Positions 27,116 through 35,122 of a DNA stretch of 64,000 nt are shown here, one piece after another (the first letter of the stretch is position 1; every line of letters begins with the position of its first letter). The notes beneath the pieces were generated by a model, which was not told the DNA's origin, did not search any database, and saw nothing but the letters and a program-made list of their open reading frames with translations. Source of the DNA: Streptomyces kurssanovii (GTDB lineage Bacteria; Actinomycetota; Actinomycetes; Streptomycetales; Streptomycetaceae); the NCBI RefSeq assembly GCF_014649695.1, contig NZ_BMTN01000013.1:62001-126000 (forward strand). Direction: 5' to 3'. The translations under genes and the position numbers were made by a program.

Positions 27116-28141
27116 ATGACCGATCTGCGCCCCTTCATCGCAGGGCTGCCCAAGGCAGAGCTGCATGTGCACCATGTCGGTTCCGCCTCTCCGCGGATCG
27201 TCGCCGAACTGGCCGCGAACCACCCGGACTCCAAGGTGCCCACCGATCCCGAGGCACTCGCCGACTACTTCACCTTCACCGACTTCGCGCACTTCGTCGA
27301 GGTCTACCTCTCGGTCGTGGACCTGATCCGCACCCCGGAGGACGTGCGGCTGCTCACCTTCGAGGTCGCCCGCGACATGGCGCGGCAGAACATCCGCTAC
27401 GCGGAGCTGACCATCACCCCGTTCAGCTCCACCCGCCGCGGCATCGACGAGAAAGCCTTCATGGCCGCCATCGAGGACGCCCGCGTCGCGGCGGAGCGGG
27501 AGCTCGGCGTGGTGCTGCGCTGGTGCTTCGACATCCCCGGCGAAGCAGGACTCGAGGCAGCAGAGGAGACCGCCCGGCTCGCCGTCGACCTGCGGCCGGA
27601 GGGCCTTGTCTCCTTCGGTCTCGGCGGACCCGAGATCGGCGTCCCGCGCCCGCAGTTCAAGCCGTACTTCGACCGCGCGATCGCCGCCGGTCTGCGCTCG
27701 GTGCCGCACGCCGGCGAGACGACCGGACCGCAGACGATCTGGGACGCGCTGAACGACCTGGGCGCCGAGCGCATCGGACACGGCACCAGTTCGGTGCGGG
27801 ACCCGAAGCTGCTGGCCCACCTCGCCGAGCACCGGATCCCGCTGGAGGTGTGCCCCACCTCCAACATCGCCACCCGGGCGGTCACCGACCTCGAGCAGCA
27901 CCCGGTCAAGGAGATGGTCTCCGCCGGTGTCCTGGTCACGGTCAACAGCGACGACCCGCCGATGTTCGGCACCGACCTCAACAACGAGTACGCGGTCACC
28001 GCCCGTCTGCTCGACCTGGACGAACGCGGTATCGCCGGTCTCGCCAAGAACGCGGTGCAGGCGTCGTTCCTCGACCCGGCCGGCAAGGCCCGGATCGTCT
28101 CGGAGATCGACACGTACACCGCCGAGTGGCTCTCCCACTGA
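27116..28141 (+). CDS. adenosine deaminase-like amidohydrolase, possibly aminodeoxyfutalosine deaminase
   Basis: TIM-barrel deaminase of the amidohydrolase superfamily, 341 residues. Metal and catalytic residues are intact: HVH in KAELHVHHVGS, HAGE, the His of ERIGHGTS, and the Asp pair of NSDDPPMFGT. PTSN is also present. The amino-terminal motif continues VGSAS rather than the LxGSL of true adenosine deaminases. Related Streptomyces enzymes have been linked to 6-aminodeoxyfutalosine deamination in menaquinone biosynthesis. I recall this only from memory and no futalosine gene is nearby. GGAGG precedes the ATG. The stop is one base before the next ATG, so the two genes are coupled. Confidence 0.85.
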   Translation: MTDLRPFIAGLPKAELHVHHVGSASPRIVAELAANHPDSKVPTDPEALADYFTFTDFAHFVEVYLSVVDLIRTPEDVRLLTFEVARDMARQNIRYAELTITPFSSTRRGIDEKAFMAAIEDARVAAERELGVVLRWCFDIPGEAGLEAAEETARLAVDLRPEGLVSFGLGGPEIGVPRPQFKPYFDRAIAAGLRSVPHAGETTGPQTIWDALNDLGAERIGHGTSSVRDPKLLAHLAEHRIPLEVCPTSNIATRAVTDLEQHPVKEMVSAGVLVTVNSDDPPMFGTDLNNEYAVTARLLDLDERGIAGLAKNAVQASFLDPAGKARIVSEIDTYTAEWLSH

Positions 28142-28142
28142 C

Positions 28143-28838
28143 ATGCGCGTGGTGACGGTGGTCGCCCACCGCGGCGACCCGTACCGGTTCCGTGAGAACA
28201 CCCTGCCCTCGCTGCGCTCCGCCCTGGAACGCGGCGCGGACGCGGTCGAGATCGACGTACGGCTCACCAGGGACGGCGTCCCGGTGCTGTTGCACGACGC
28301 GACGCTGAAGCGGTTGTGGGGTCATGACCGGACGCTGGCGAGGCTCACGAAGGCGGAGGTCGACGGCCTCACCCATGGCGGTGTGCCGACGCTCCGCGAG
28401 GCGCTGACCGGGCTCGGCCCGCACCGGCTGATGATCGATCTGCCCGGCGCGACACCGGAGTCGGTGCGGCGCGTGGTGGACACCGTCCGCGACTGCGGTG
28501 CGGCGGAGCACGTCTACTACTGCGCCGGCCCTGCGACGATGCTCGCGGTCCGCGCGGCAGACGCCACCGCGGAGATCGCGATGACCTGGACGACACTCGC
28601 CCCGCCGCGGCCCGCGCTGCTGGACGCCGTGAAGCCGCGCTGGCTCAACTACCGTTTCGGCCTGGTCGGGCGGGAATTGACGGACCGTGTGCACCGGGAC
28701 GGCCTGCTCGTCTCCGCGTGGACGGCCGACACCCGCCGCACGATGCGGCGGCTGATCGGCTGCGGCATCGACTCGATCACCACGAACCGGGTCGACGCCC
28801 TCAGGTCCGTCCTCGAACGAGTGGCCTCAGGCCGCTGA
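28143..28838 (+). CDS. glycerophosphodiester phosphodiesterase
   Basis: Cytoplasmic GDPD of 231 residues; hydrolyses glycerophosphodiesters to glycerol 3-phosphate and an alcohol. The amino end carries the catalytic pattern VAHRGDPYRFRENTLPS with the first His, followed by EIDVRLTRDGVPVLLHD with metal-binding Glu and Asp and the second His. The carboxy end has VSAWTADTRRTMRRLIGCGIDSITTNR, closing the barrel. It begins one base after the deaminase stop. Its last 12 bases overlap the 3' end of the opposing membrane protein gene. Confidence 0.9.
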   Translation: MRVVTVVAHRGDPYRFRENTLPSLRSALERGADAVEIDVRLTRDGVPVLLHDATLKRLWGHDRTLARLTKAEVDGLTHGGVPTLREALTGLGPHRLMIDLPGATPESVRRVVDTVRDCGAAEHVYYCAGPATMLAVRAADATAEIAMTWTTLAPPRPALLDAVKPRWLNYRFGLVGRELTDRVHRDGLLVSAWTADTRRTMRRLIGCGIDSITTNRVDALRSVLERVASGR

Positions 28839-29366
28839 CGGCACCGGGCCGGCCGCGGACGCCGGCGTCGTCAGCGCCTCGAGTCGCTTGATCCTGCGGC
28901 GGACGAGGTACAGCGGGATCACACCGAAGACGCCGAAGGACATGTCGATGACCGACCACCAGAAGGGGATGCCCCGGACCGGGCCGCAGATCAGGGCGAG
29001 CGGAATGATCCCGGCGCAGGCGATCATGCCGAACTCGACGACCCAGACGTTGCGTACGGGGTCGCGGTAGGGCCCGTAGAAGGCGACGGCGATCACGAGG
29101 TGGGCGAAGGCGAGCCAGTCCGTGCCGTAGAGCACGAAGGGGTACGTCGCCTCGGTCGCGTCGAGTCCTTCCCGTACCCGCCCGATCCACTCCATGAGCG
29201 CGGGCAGTTGTTCGGGCACGGGCGAGGCGGAGGAGCCCAGCAGGTCCTCGAGCACGCGCAGTTCGGTCACCAGGGGAAACGCGGTCACCCCGCTGAGCAC
29301 CAGACACACGACGAAGAAGGCCAACCACCCGCGTATCCCCCGCAAGAGGGCTGCTCGCTCGCTCAT
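28827..29366 (-). CDS. small integral membrane protein of unknown function
   Basis: 179 residues with four predicted transmembrane helices: about 14-32 (WLAFFVVCLVLSGVTAFPL), about 85-97 (WLAFAHLVIAVAFYG), about 108-128 (VEFGMIACAGIIPLALICG) and about 132-152. A short extracytoplasmic loop with ELRVLEDLLG lies between helices 1 and 2. It ends in a basic RRRIKRLEAL tail. It is transcribed alone toward the phosphodiesterase gene. I do not recognise a functional family. Confidence 0.75.
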   Translation of the reverse strand: MSERAALLRGIRGWLAFFVVCLVLSGVTAFPLVTELRVLEDLLGSSASPVPEQLPALMEWIGRVREGLDATEATYPFVLYGTDWLAFAHLVIAVAFYGPYRDPVRNVWVVEFGMIACAGIIPLALICGPVRGIPFWWSVIDMSFGVFGVIPLYLVRRRIKRLEALTTPASAAGPVPSAA

Positions 29367-29429
29367 ACGGTCACCCTACGACAGAAGTGAACGTGTTCAA
29401 AAACCTCCCGGCGTGCATCGCGCACGACA

Positions 29430-29461
29430 GCGCGCCCGGTGCACAAGTGCACCGGGCGCGC
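29430..29461 (-). terminator. strong terminator after the second polyamine aldehyde dehydrogenase
   Basis: A near-continuous 15-bp stem (29430-29444 with 29447-29461; GCGCGCCCGGTGCAC and its complement) with a tiny central loop. It begins 31 bp downstream of the minus-strand stop at 29493. It is the only candidate terminator in the 126-bp gap. Confidence 0.75.
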
Positions 29462-29492
29462 GGCGTTTCGAACTATGAGCGGGGACGCGAGG

Positions 29493-30932
29493 TCAGCCGT
29501 CGAGCGACGTCATCACGTGCTTGATGCGCGTGTAGTCGTCGAAGCCGTACGCCGACAGGTCCTTGCCGTAGCCGGACTTCTTGAAGCCGCCGTGAGGCAT
29601 CTCGGCGACCAGCGGGATGTGGGTGTTGATCCACACACATCCGAAGTCCAGCGCCTTGGACATCCGCATCGCGCGCGCGTGGTCCTTGGTCCACACCGAG
29701 GACGCCAGCGCGTACTCCACGCCGTTCGCCCACTGGAGGGCCTGCGACTCGTCCGAGAAGGACTGCACGGTGATGACCGGTCCGAAGACCTCGTTCTGGA
29801 TGATCTCGTCGTCCTGCTTGAGGCCGGAGACGACGGTGGGGGCGTAGAAGTAGCCCTTGTCACCGACCCGCTGCCCGCCCGACTCGACCTTGGCGTGCGC
29901 CGGGAGGCGGTCGATGAAGCCGGTGACCTGGTCCAGCTGGTTCGCGTTGTTGAGCGGACCGTAGAGCACGTCCTCGTCGTCCGGGGCGCCGGTCTTCGTC
30001 TCCGCGGCCGCCTTGGCGAGCGCGGCCACGAACTCGTCGTGGATCGACTCCTGCACGAGCACACGGGTGGCCGCGGTGCAGTCCTGGCCCGCGTTGAAGA
30101 AGCCCGCCACCGAGATGTCCTCGACGGCCTTGGCGATATCGGTGTCCTCGAAGACCACGACCGGCGCCTTGCCGCCGAGCTCGAGGTGGACACGCTTGAC
30201 GTCCTTGGCCGCGGAGGCCGCGACCTGGATGCCGGCCCGCACGGAACCGGTGATGGACGCCATGGCGGGGACCGGGTGCTCGACCATCGCACGGCCGGTG
30301 TCGCGGTCGCCGCACACAACGTTGAAGACGCCCTTGGGCGCGATCGCACCGATGATCTCGGCCATCAGCACGGTCGAGGCCGGTGTGGTGTCGGACGGCT
30401 TCAGCACGACGGTGTTGCCCGCCGCGAGAGCCGGCGCGAACTTCCAGACGGCCATCATCATCGGGTAGTTCCACGGGGCTACCTGCGCGCAGACGCCCAC
30501 CGGCTCGCGCCGGACGATGGAGGTCATGCCCTCCATGTACTCACCGGCGGAGCGGCCCTCGAGCATGCGGGCGGCGCCGGCGAAGAAGCGGATCTGGTCC
30601 ACCATCGGCGGGATCTCTTCGGTCCGGGTCAGCCCGAGGGGCTTGCCGGTGTTCTCCGACTCGGCCGTGATCAGGTCCTCGGCCCGCTCCTCGAACGCGT
30701 CGGCGATCTTCAGCAGCACCTTCTGGCGCTCCGCGGGCGTGGTGTCGCGCCAGGCGGGGAAGGCGGCCGCGGCTGCGTCCATGGCGGCGTCGATGTCGGC
30801 CTGGCCGGAGAGAGGCGACGTGGCGTACACCTCGCCCGTGGCGGGGTTGACGATGTCGATCGTCCGGCCGTCGGCGGCGTCCTTGAACTCCCCGTTGATG
30901 TAGTTGCGCAGTCGACGCAGCTCGGTGGTCAC
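29493..30932 (-). CDS. aminobutyraldehyde dehydrogenase-like aldehyde dehydrogenase (PatD/PuuC-like)
   Basis: NAD-dependent aldehyde oxidation in putrescine breakdown is the likely role. The 479-residue product has RRLRNYINGEFKDAADG at the start, QVAPWNYPMMMAVWK, LKPSDTTPAST, ITGSVRAGIQV, LELGGKAPVVVF (base Glu), NAGQDCTAATR (catalytic Cys), NEVFGPVITV and SGYGKDLSAYGFDDYTRIKHVM. The GTG at 30932 is chosen because AGGAGGGG lies exactly 8 nt upstream. It is divergent from the Lrp/AsnC regulator and an aminotransferase that could supply its aldehyde. It resembles the aldehyde dehydrogenase at 24-25.5 kb closely enough to be a paralogue. Confidence 0.88.
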   Translation of the reverse strand: MTTELRRLRNYINGEFKDAADGRTIDIVNPATGEVYATSPLSGQADIDAAMDAAAAAFPAWRDTTPAERQKVLLKIADAFEERAEDLITAESENTGKPLGLTRTEEIPPMVDQIRFFAGAARMLEGRSAGEYMEGMTSIVRREPVGVCAQVAPWNYPMMMAVWKFAPALAAGNTVVLKPSDTTPASTVLMAEIIGAIAPKGVFNVVCGDRDTGRAMVEHPVPAMASITGSVRAGIQVAASAAKDVKRVHLELGGKAPVVVFEDTDIAKAVEDISVAGFFNAGQDCTAATRVLVQESIHDEFVAALAKAAAETKTGAPDDEDVLYGPLNNANQLDQVTGFIDRLPAHAKVESGGQRVGDKGYFYAPTVVSGLKQDDEIIQNEVFGPVITVQSFSDESQALQWANGVEYALASSVWTKDHARAMRMSKALDFGCVWINTHIPLVAEMPHGGFKKSGYGKDLSAYGFDDYTRIKHVMTSLDG

Positions 30933-31019
30933 TGTTGCCACCCCTCCTGTCGTGTCCGATGGGTGAGACACCCCACCCTAATCTCTTCGCGGACGGTTTC
31001 AACAGGCCCGCCACCCTCC

Positions 31020-31040
31020 AACTTCGGATTTAGTGAAGTT
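31020..31040. promoter_or_regulatory. inverted repeat in the divergent aldehyde dehydrogenase/AsnC promoter region
   Basis: AACTTC (31020-31025) and GAAGTT (31035-31040) flank a 9-nt AT-rich centre. This is in the lowest-GC part of the 179-bp gap between the divergent genes. The position fits autoregulation by the adjacent Lrp/AsnC protein. Dyads with a 9-nt centre also occur at the polyamine operon promoter (25551-25573), although the arm sequences differ. Confidence 0.4.
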
Positions 31041-31111
31041 TAGCCCCCTCGACAACGAATTTCATCGCTCAGGGCTTGCCAGACAGACGAGTCGCGGTGC
31101 AGAGTGAGGTC

Positions 31112-31612
31112 GTGGCCAGTCGTAGCGCAGACTCCAGGAACGGGACCGCAGGTGGTTCGTCGACCCCGACGATCGACGCGGTCTCCCTCGCGATCATCGA
31201 ACAGCTCCAGGAGGACGGTCGCCGTCCCTACGCCGCGATCGGCAAGGCCGTCGGCCTTTCCGAAGCGGCCGTGCGGCAACGCGTCCAGAAGCTGCTCGAC
31301 CAGGGCGTGATGCAGATCGTCGCCGTCACCGACCCGCTCACCGTGGGCCTGCGGCGCCAGGCGATGGTCGGCATCACGGTCGAGGGCGACCTCGATCCGG
31401 TCGCGGACGCGGTGACGGCCATGGCCGAATGCGAGTACGTGGTGATGACCGCGGGCTCCTTCGACCTCATGGTGGAGATCGTCTGCGAGGACGACGACCA
31501 CCTGCTCGAAGTGATCAACAAGCGGATCCGTGCGCTCCCCGGCGTGCGCTCCACCGAAAGCTTCGTCTACCTCAAGCTCAAGAAGCAGACCTATATGTGG
31601 GGAACCCGATAG
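31112..31612 (+). CDS. Lrp/AsnC family regulator, probable polyamine-utilisation repressor
   Basis: DNA-binding regulator of 166 residues. The amino-terminal helix-turn-helix (TIDAVSLAIIEQLQEDGRRP, then AIGKAVGLSEAAVRQRVQKLLDQGV) is followed by the RAM ligand-binding domain (ITVEGDLDPVADAVTAM through GVRSTESFVYLKLKKQTY). Its position between polyamine aldehyde dehydrogenase and aminotransferase genes matches the S. coelicolor regulator that I recall as EpuRI. A polyamine or amine effector is therefore likely but not shown. The GTG at 31112 is preferred; GTG at 31097 is an alternative. It is 2 bp before the aminotransferase. Confidence 0.87.
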   Translation: MASRSADSRNGTAGGSSTPTIDAVSLAIIEQLQEDGRRPYAAIGKAVGLSEAAVRQRVQKLLDQGVMQIVAVTDPLTVGLRRQAMVGITVEGDLDPVADAVTAMAECEYVVMTAGSFDLMVEIVCEDDDHLLEVINKRIRALPGVRSTESFVYLKLKKQTYMWGTR

Positions 31613-31614
31613 CC

Positions 31615-32976
31615 GTGAGCAAGGACCTCTCCAAGACCGCCTACGACCACCTGTGGATGCACTTCACCCGCATGTCGTCGTACGAGCACGCACCTGTGCC
31701 CACCATCGTGCGTGGCGAGGGCACCTACATCTACGACGACAAGGGCAAGCGCTACCTCGACGGCCTCTCCGGCCTCTTCGTGGTCAACGCGGGCCACGGC
31801 CGGCACGAGCTCGCTGAGACCGCGTACAAGCAGGCCCAGGAGCTCGCGTTCTTCCCCGTCTGGTCCTACGCTCACCCCAAGGCGGTCGAGCTCGCGGAGC
31901 GTCTCGCCCACCACGCACCGGGCGACCTCAACAAGGTCTTCTTCACCACCGGCGGCGGCGAGGCCGTCGAGACCGCCTGGAAGCTCGCCAAGCAGTACTT
32001 CAAGCTCCAGGGCAAGCCCACCAAGTACAAGGTCATCTCGCGCGCGGTCGCCTACCACGGGACCCCGCAGGGCGCCCTGTCCATCACCGGTCTGCCGGCC
32101 CTCAAGGCCCCCTTCGAGCCGCTGGTCCCTGGCGCGCACAAGGTGCCGAACACCAACATCTACCGCGCCCCGATCCACGGCGACGACCCCAAGGCCTTCG
32201 GCCGCTGGGCCGCCGACCAGATCGAGCAGCAGATCCTCTTCGAGGGCCCGGAAACCGTCGCCGCGGTCTTCCTCGAGCCGGTGCAGAACGCGGGCGGCTG
32301 CTTCCCGCCGCCGCCCGGGTACTTCCAGCGGGTCCGCGAGATCTGCGACCAGTACGACGTGCTGCTCGTCTCCGACGAGGTCATCTGCGCCTTCGGCCGG
32401 CTCGGCACGATGTTCGCCTGCGACAAGTTCGACTACGTGCCGGACATGATCACCTGCGCCAAGGGCATGACCTCGGGCTACTCCCCGATCGGCGCCTGCA
32501 TCGTCTCCGACCGCCTCGCGGAGCCGTTCTACAAGGGCGACAACACCTTCCTGCACGGCTACACCTTCGGCGGCCACCCGGTCTCCGCGGCCGTGGGCCT
32601 CGCCAACCTCGACATCTTCGAGCGCGAGGGCCTCAACCAGCACGTCCTCGACAACGAGGGCAGCTTCCTCTCCACGCTGCAGAAGCTGCACGACCTGCCG
32701 ATCGTCGGCGACGTCCGCGGCAACGGCTTCTTCTACGGCATCGAGCTGGTGAAGGACAAGGTCACCAAGGAGTCCTTCAACGACGAGGAGACCGAGCGCG
32801 TCCTGTACGGCTTCCTCTCCAAGGCGCTGTACGACAACGGGCTGTACTGCCGGGCCGACGACCGGGGCGACCCGGTCGTCCAGCTGGCGCCGCCGCTGAT
32901 CTCCGACCAGTCGACGTTCGACGAGATCGAGCAGATCCTGCGCGGCGTCCTCGCCGAGGCGTGGACCAAGCTCTGA
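31615..32976 (+). CDS. class III aminotransferase, probable polyamine/diamine transaminase
   Basis: PLP enzyme of 453 residues. It shows TTGGGEAVETAWKLAK (phosphate binding), YHGTPQGALS, VSDEVICAFGRLG with Asp254, the PLP lysine Lys283 in TCAKGMTSGY and LHGYTFGGHPVSAAV. These are features of the omega-aminotransferase group that includes putrescine-pyruvate transaminase. It follows the AsnC gene by two bases from a GTG start, so both are on one mRNA. The product aldehyde would be the natural substrate of the divergent aldehyde dehydrogenase. Amine donor and acceptor are not determinable here. Confidence 0.88.
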   Translation: MSKDLSKTAYDHLWMHFTRMSSYEHAPVPTIVRGEGTYIYDDKGKRYLDGLSGLFVVNAGHGRHELAETAYKQAQELAFFPVWSYAHPKAVELAERLAHHAPGDLNKVFFTTGGGEAVETAWKLAKQYFKLQGKPTKYKVISRAVAYHGTPQGALSITGLPALKAPFEPLVPGAHKVPNTNIYRAPIHGDDPKAFGRWAADQIEQQILFEGPETVAAVFLEPVQNAGGCFPPPPGYFQRVREICDQYDVLLVSDEVICAFGRLGTMFACDKFDYVPDMITCAKGMTSGYSPIGACIVSDRLAEPFYKGDNTFLHGYTFGGHPVSAAVGLANLDIFEREGLNQHVLDNEGSFLSTLQKLHDLPIVGDVRGNGFFYGIELVKDKVTKESFNDEETERVLYGFLSKALYDNGLYCRADDRGDPVVQLAPPLISDQSTFDEIEQILRGVLAEAWTKL

Positions 32977-32994
32977 TCCCACCCCACCCTCCCC

Positions 32995-33050
32995 GCACGC
33001 GGCCCGGGTACCTCCATCCGAGTGAGATGGACGGTGCCCGGGCCGCGTGC
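32995..33050 (+). terminator. long-stem terminator after the aminotransferase
   Basis: An 18-bp stem with one G-T pair joins 32995-33012 to 33033-33050 (core CGGCCCGGG and complement). It is extended inside by TCCATC (33013-33018) with GATGGA (33026-33031) around a 7-nt loop. It begins 18 bp after the stop codon. This is the most stable hairpin seen in the window. Confidence 0.85.
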
Positions 33051-33159
33051 TTCCCGGTACCCCGCCAGTGACTCCCTAGCGTGCCCAGTGACCGATCGGC
33101 CCTGCCTTCGTTCCCCCGTACGGGGGGCCGGAAATCTGATCAGAACCGAGGTGTACGTC

Positions 33160-33888
33160 ATGGTGGCCCCGCCCGACAACGATGTGATCTGGGCTCGCTC
33201 CTTGCACCACGCCCACCGCGGCTCCCCGGCCCTCGTGGGCGTGTCGCTCGGTGTGCGGGAGGGCGAGATCCTCGCCGTGCTCGGCACGCGCGGCAGCGGC
33301 AAGACCACACTGCTGCAGTGCCTGTCCGGACAGCTCGTCGCGCAGCAGGGCGAGGTGTGGTTCAACAGCTCCCCCGTGCACACCATGCCCGCCCTGGTGC
33401 GCGAGCGGCTCCGGCGGGACCGCTTCGGCTGGATCGACCCCGAGCCGACGCTCGTGCCGGAGCTCAACGCCTGGGAGAACACCGCCCTGCCGCTGCTGCT
33501 CGCCGGCGTCTCCCGCCGGGCGGCGTTCACCACGGCGATGGAGTGGATGGAGCGCCTGGACATCGGCGCGTGCGCGCGCAAGCGCCCCTACGCACTGCTC
33601 CGGGCCGAGCAGCAGCGCGTCGCCGTCGCCCGGTCCCTGGTCACCACGCCGTCCGTGCTCTTCGCCGACGAGCCGACCGCCTCGCTGCACAGCCAGGACC
33701 GCGCCCAGGTGCTGCGCACGCTGACGGCCGCCGTCCGCTCGCACCGGATCACCATGGTGCTCGCCACGCACGACGCGGACGTCGCGGCGGTCGCCGACCG
33801 TACGATCACGCTCGCCGACGGGCGGCGGGTGGGATCCCAGGCGACCGCCGACGCGGAAGGGCGGGCCGCGTGCTCGCTCTCCGTCTGA
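33160..33888 (+). CDS. ABC transporter ATP-binding protein with degenerate motifs
   Basis: 242-residue LolD/MacB-like nucleotide-binding protein. Walker A (GTRGSGKT, 42-49), Walker B (SVLFADE, 165-171) and the switch His in LATHDAD are intact. The signature normally LSGGQ reads LLRAEQQ at 146-152. The Q-loop glutamine, expected before LVPELNAWEN, is replaced (WIDPEPT). ATP turnover may therefore be weak or dependent on another protein. The ATG at 33160 has GAGG 8 nt upstream. Its end overlaps the following permease gene by 19 bp. Confidence 0.85.
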   Translation: MVAPPDNDVIWARSLHHAHRGSPALVGVSLGVREGEILAVLGTRGSGKTTLLQCLSGQLVAQQGEVWFNSSPVHTMPALVRERLRRDRFGWIDPEPTLVPELNAWENTALPLLLAGVSRRAAFTTAMEWMERLDIGACARKRPYALLRAEQQRVAVARSLVTTPSVLFADEPTASLHSQDRAQVLRTLTAAVRSHRITMVLATHDADVAAVADRTITLADGRRVGSQATADAEGRAACSLSV

Positions 33889-34979
33889 CGCGCGGGTCGC
33901 ATCCACTGGTACTGCTGCGCCGGCTCACGGTGGCGGCGGCATCGGCGGGTGTCGGCTTCCTGCTGCTGTGCACACTGACGCACGCACTGTCGCATCCCGA
34001 CGACCGGTCCTCCGTGGGGCGCCTGCTGTGGTGCGCGCTGCCGCTCGCCGCCACGGTGTACCTCGCGGTGGCCGTGGCCCGCACGGACCCCGGCACCCGG
34101 CCGCGCTCCGCCCTCTCGGCGGTCGGGCTCGGGCCCGTACGCCTCGCCGTCCTCGCGGCGGCCTCCACCGCGCTCTCCTGCACGCTCGGCAGCATGCTCG
34201 CGTTGCTGTTCTTCCTGCACCTGCGGGGCGACCTGACGGGCCTGCCCTTCGACGGGGCCGCGGCCGGCCTGCTCTCCGCCGGGACGCCGCTCCCGCTGCC
34301 CGCCGCGCTCACCCTGCTGTCGCTGGTGCCGCTCATCGCCACCGCGGCGGCCGCTGTCGTCCTGCGGCCGCGCCCCGCGGCGCCCGACACCGAGGAACCC
34401 CCCGGCACCCCGGCCGGGCTGCCCTGGGGCGTCGCACTGGTCGCGGTGGGCCTGGCCGTCGAGACCTACGTGAGCGGAACGGAGGCCGACAGCCGGCCGC
34501 CCGGCGTGCTGGCCGGCTGGGCGCTCACGGCGGCCGGCCTGTGGCTCGCTGGACCCGCCCTCACCTACCTGTGCGGCCGTCTGCTCCAGTCGGCCGGGCC
34601 GAGCGCGATCCGGCTGCTGTCCGGCCGCATCCTCATGGCGGAGTCCCGGCGCATCGGCCGGCCCCTCGGCGTGGTCTGCGCGGTGGCCTCCGGAGCGGTA
34701 GCGGCCGTCGCCGCGTACGGCTCCGCCCCGCGCCCGTGGGGCCCGATGACGGCCCTGGGCACGACCCTGGTGGTCGTGTGCACGACGGCGGCGCTGCTGA
34801 CCGCGGCGCTGGAGTCCAGGCAGTCCCGAACGGAGGCGACCGCGGACCTGGTCCGGCTGGGCGCCCCGACGACGGTCCTGCGGCAGGCGGCGGCCCTGCG
34901 TGCCGGGGTCCTGTTCATGGTCTTCGTCCCCCTGACCCTGACGGTAGGCGCTCTGGCGGCCACCCCGCTGACCCGCTGA
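33870..34979 (+). CDS. ABC transporter membrane protein, partner of the degenerate ATPase
   Basis: 369-residue integral membrane protein with about nine hydrophobic segments, among them VGFLLLCTLTHAL, LLWCALPLAATVYLAVAV, LAVLAAASTALSCTLGSML and GVVCAVASGAVAAVAAYG. The carboxy-terminal part (SRQSRTEATADLVRLGAPTTVLRQAAALRAG) resembles the coupling region of FtsX/MacB-like permeases. The start is a GTG at 33870 inside the ATPase gene. Translation coupling implies the two products act together. Substrate or mechanotransmission role unknown. Confidence 0.78.
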   Translation: MLALRLTRGSHPLVLLRRLTVAAASAGVGFLLLCTLTHALSHPDDRSSVGRLLWCALPLAATVYLAVAVARTDPGTRPRSALSAVGLGPVRLAVLAAASTALSCTLGSMLALLFFLHLRGDLTGLPFDGAAAGLLSAGTPLPLPAALTLLSLVPLIATAAAAVVLRPRPAAPDTEEPPGTPAGLPWGVALVAVGLAVETYVSGTEADSRPPGVLAGWALTAAGLWLAGPALTYLCGRLLQSAGPSAIRLLSGRILMAESRRIGRPLGVVCAVASGAVAAVAAYGSAPRPWGPMTALGTTLVVVCTTAALLTAALESRQSRTEATADLVRLGAPTTVLRQAAALRAGVLFMVFVPLTLTVGALAATPLTR

Positions 34980-35122
34980 ACCGTTACCCCAGGGCGCCGA
35001 GGCGCCGAGACCCGCCCTCTCGCCGCCGTCGAGCCGGTGGCGAGCCGCCGTCCCGGCCGGGGTGCGGCCGGCGGTGACGGGCGGGTCGGGGGAGCGGGGC
35101 CCGGCCCGCCTATCGTGGGCGC

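Noticed and set aside
29389-29398. GAACGTGTTC as a LexA-type site upstream of the membrane protein at 28827-29366
   Set aside because: It is not self-complementary and lacks the GAAC-N4-GTTC spacing of SOS boxes.
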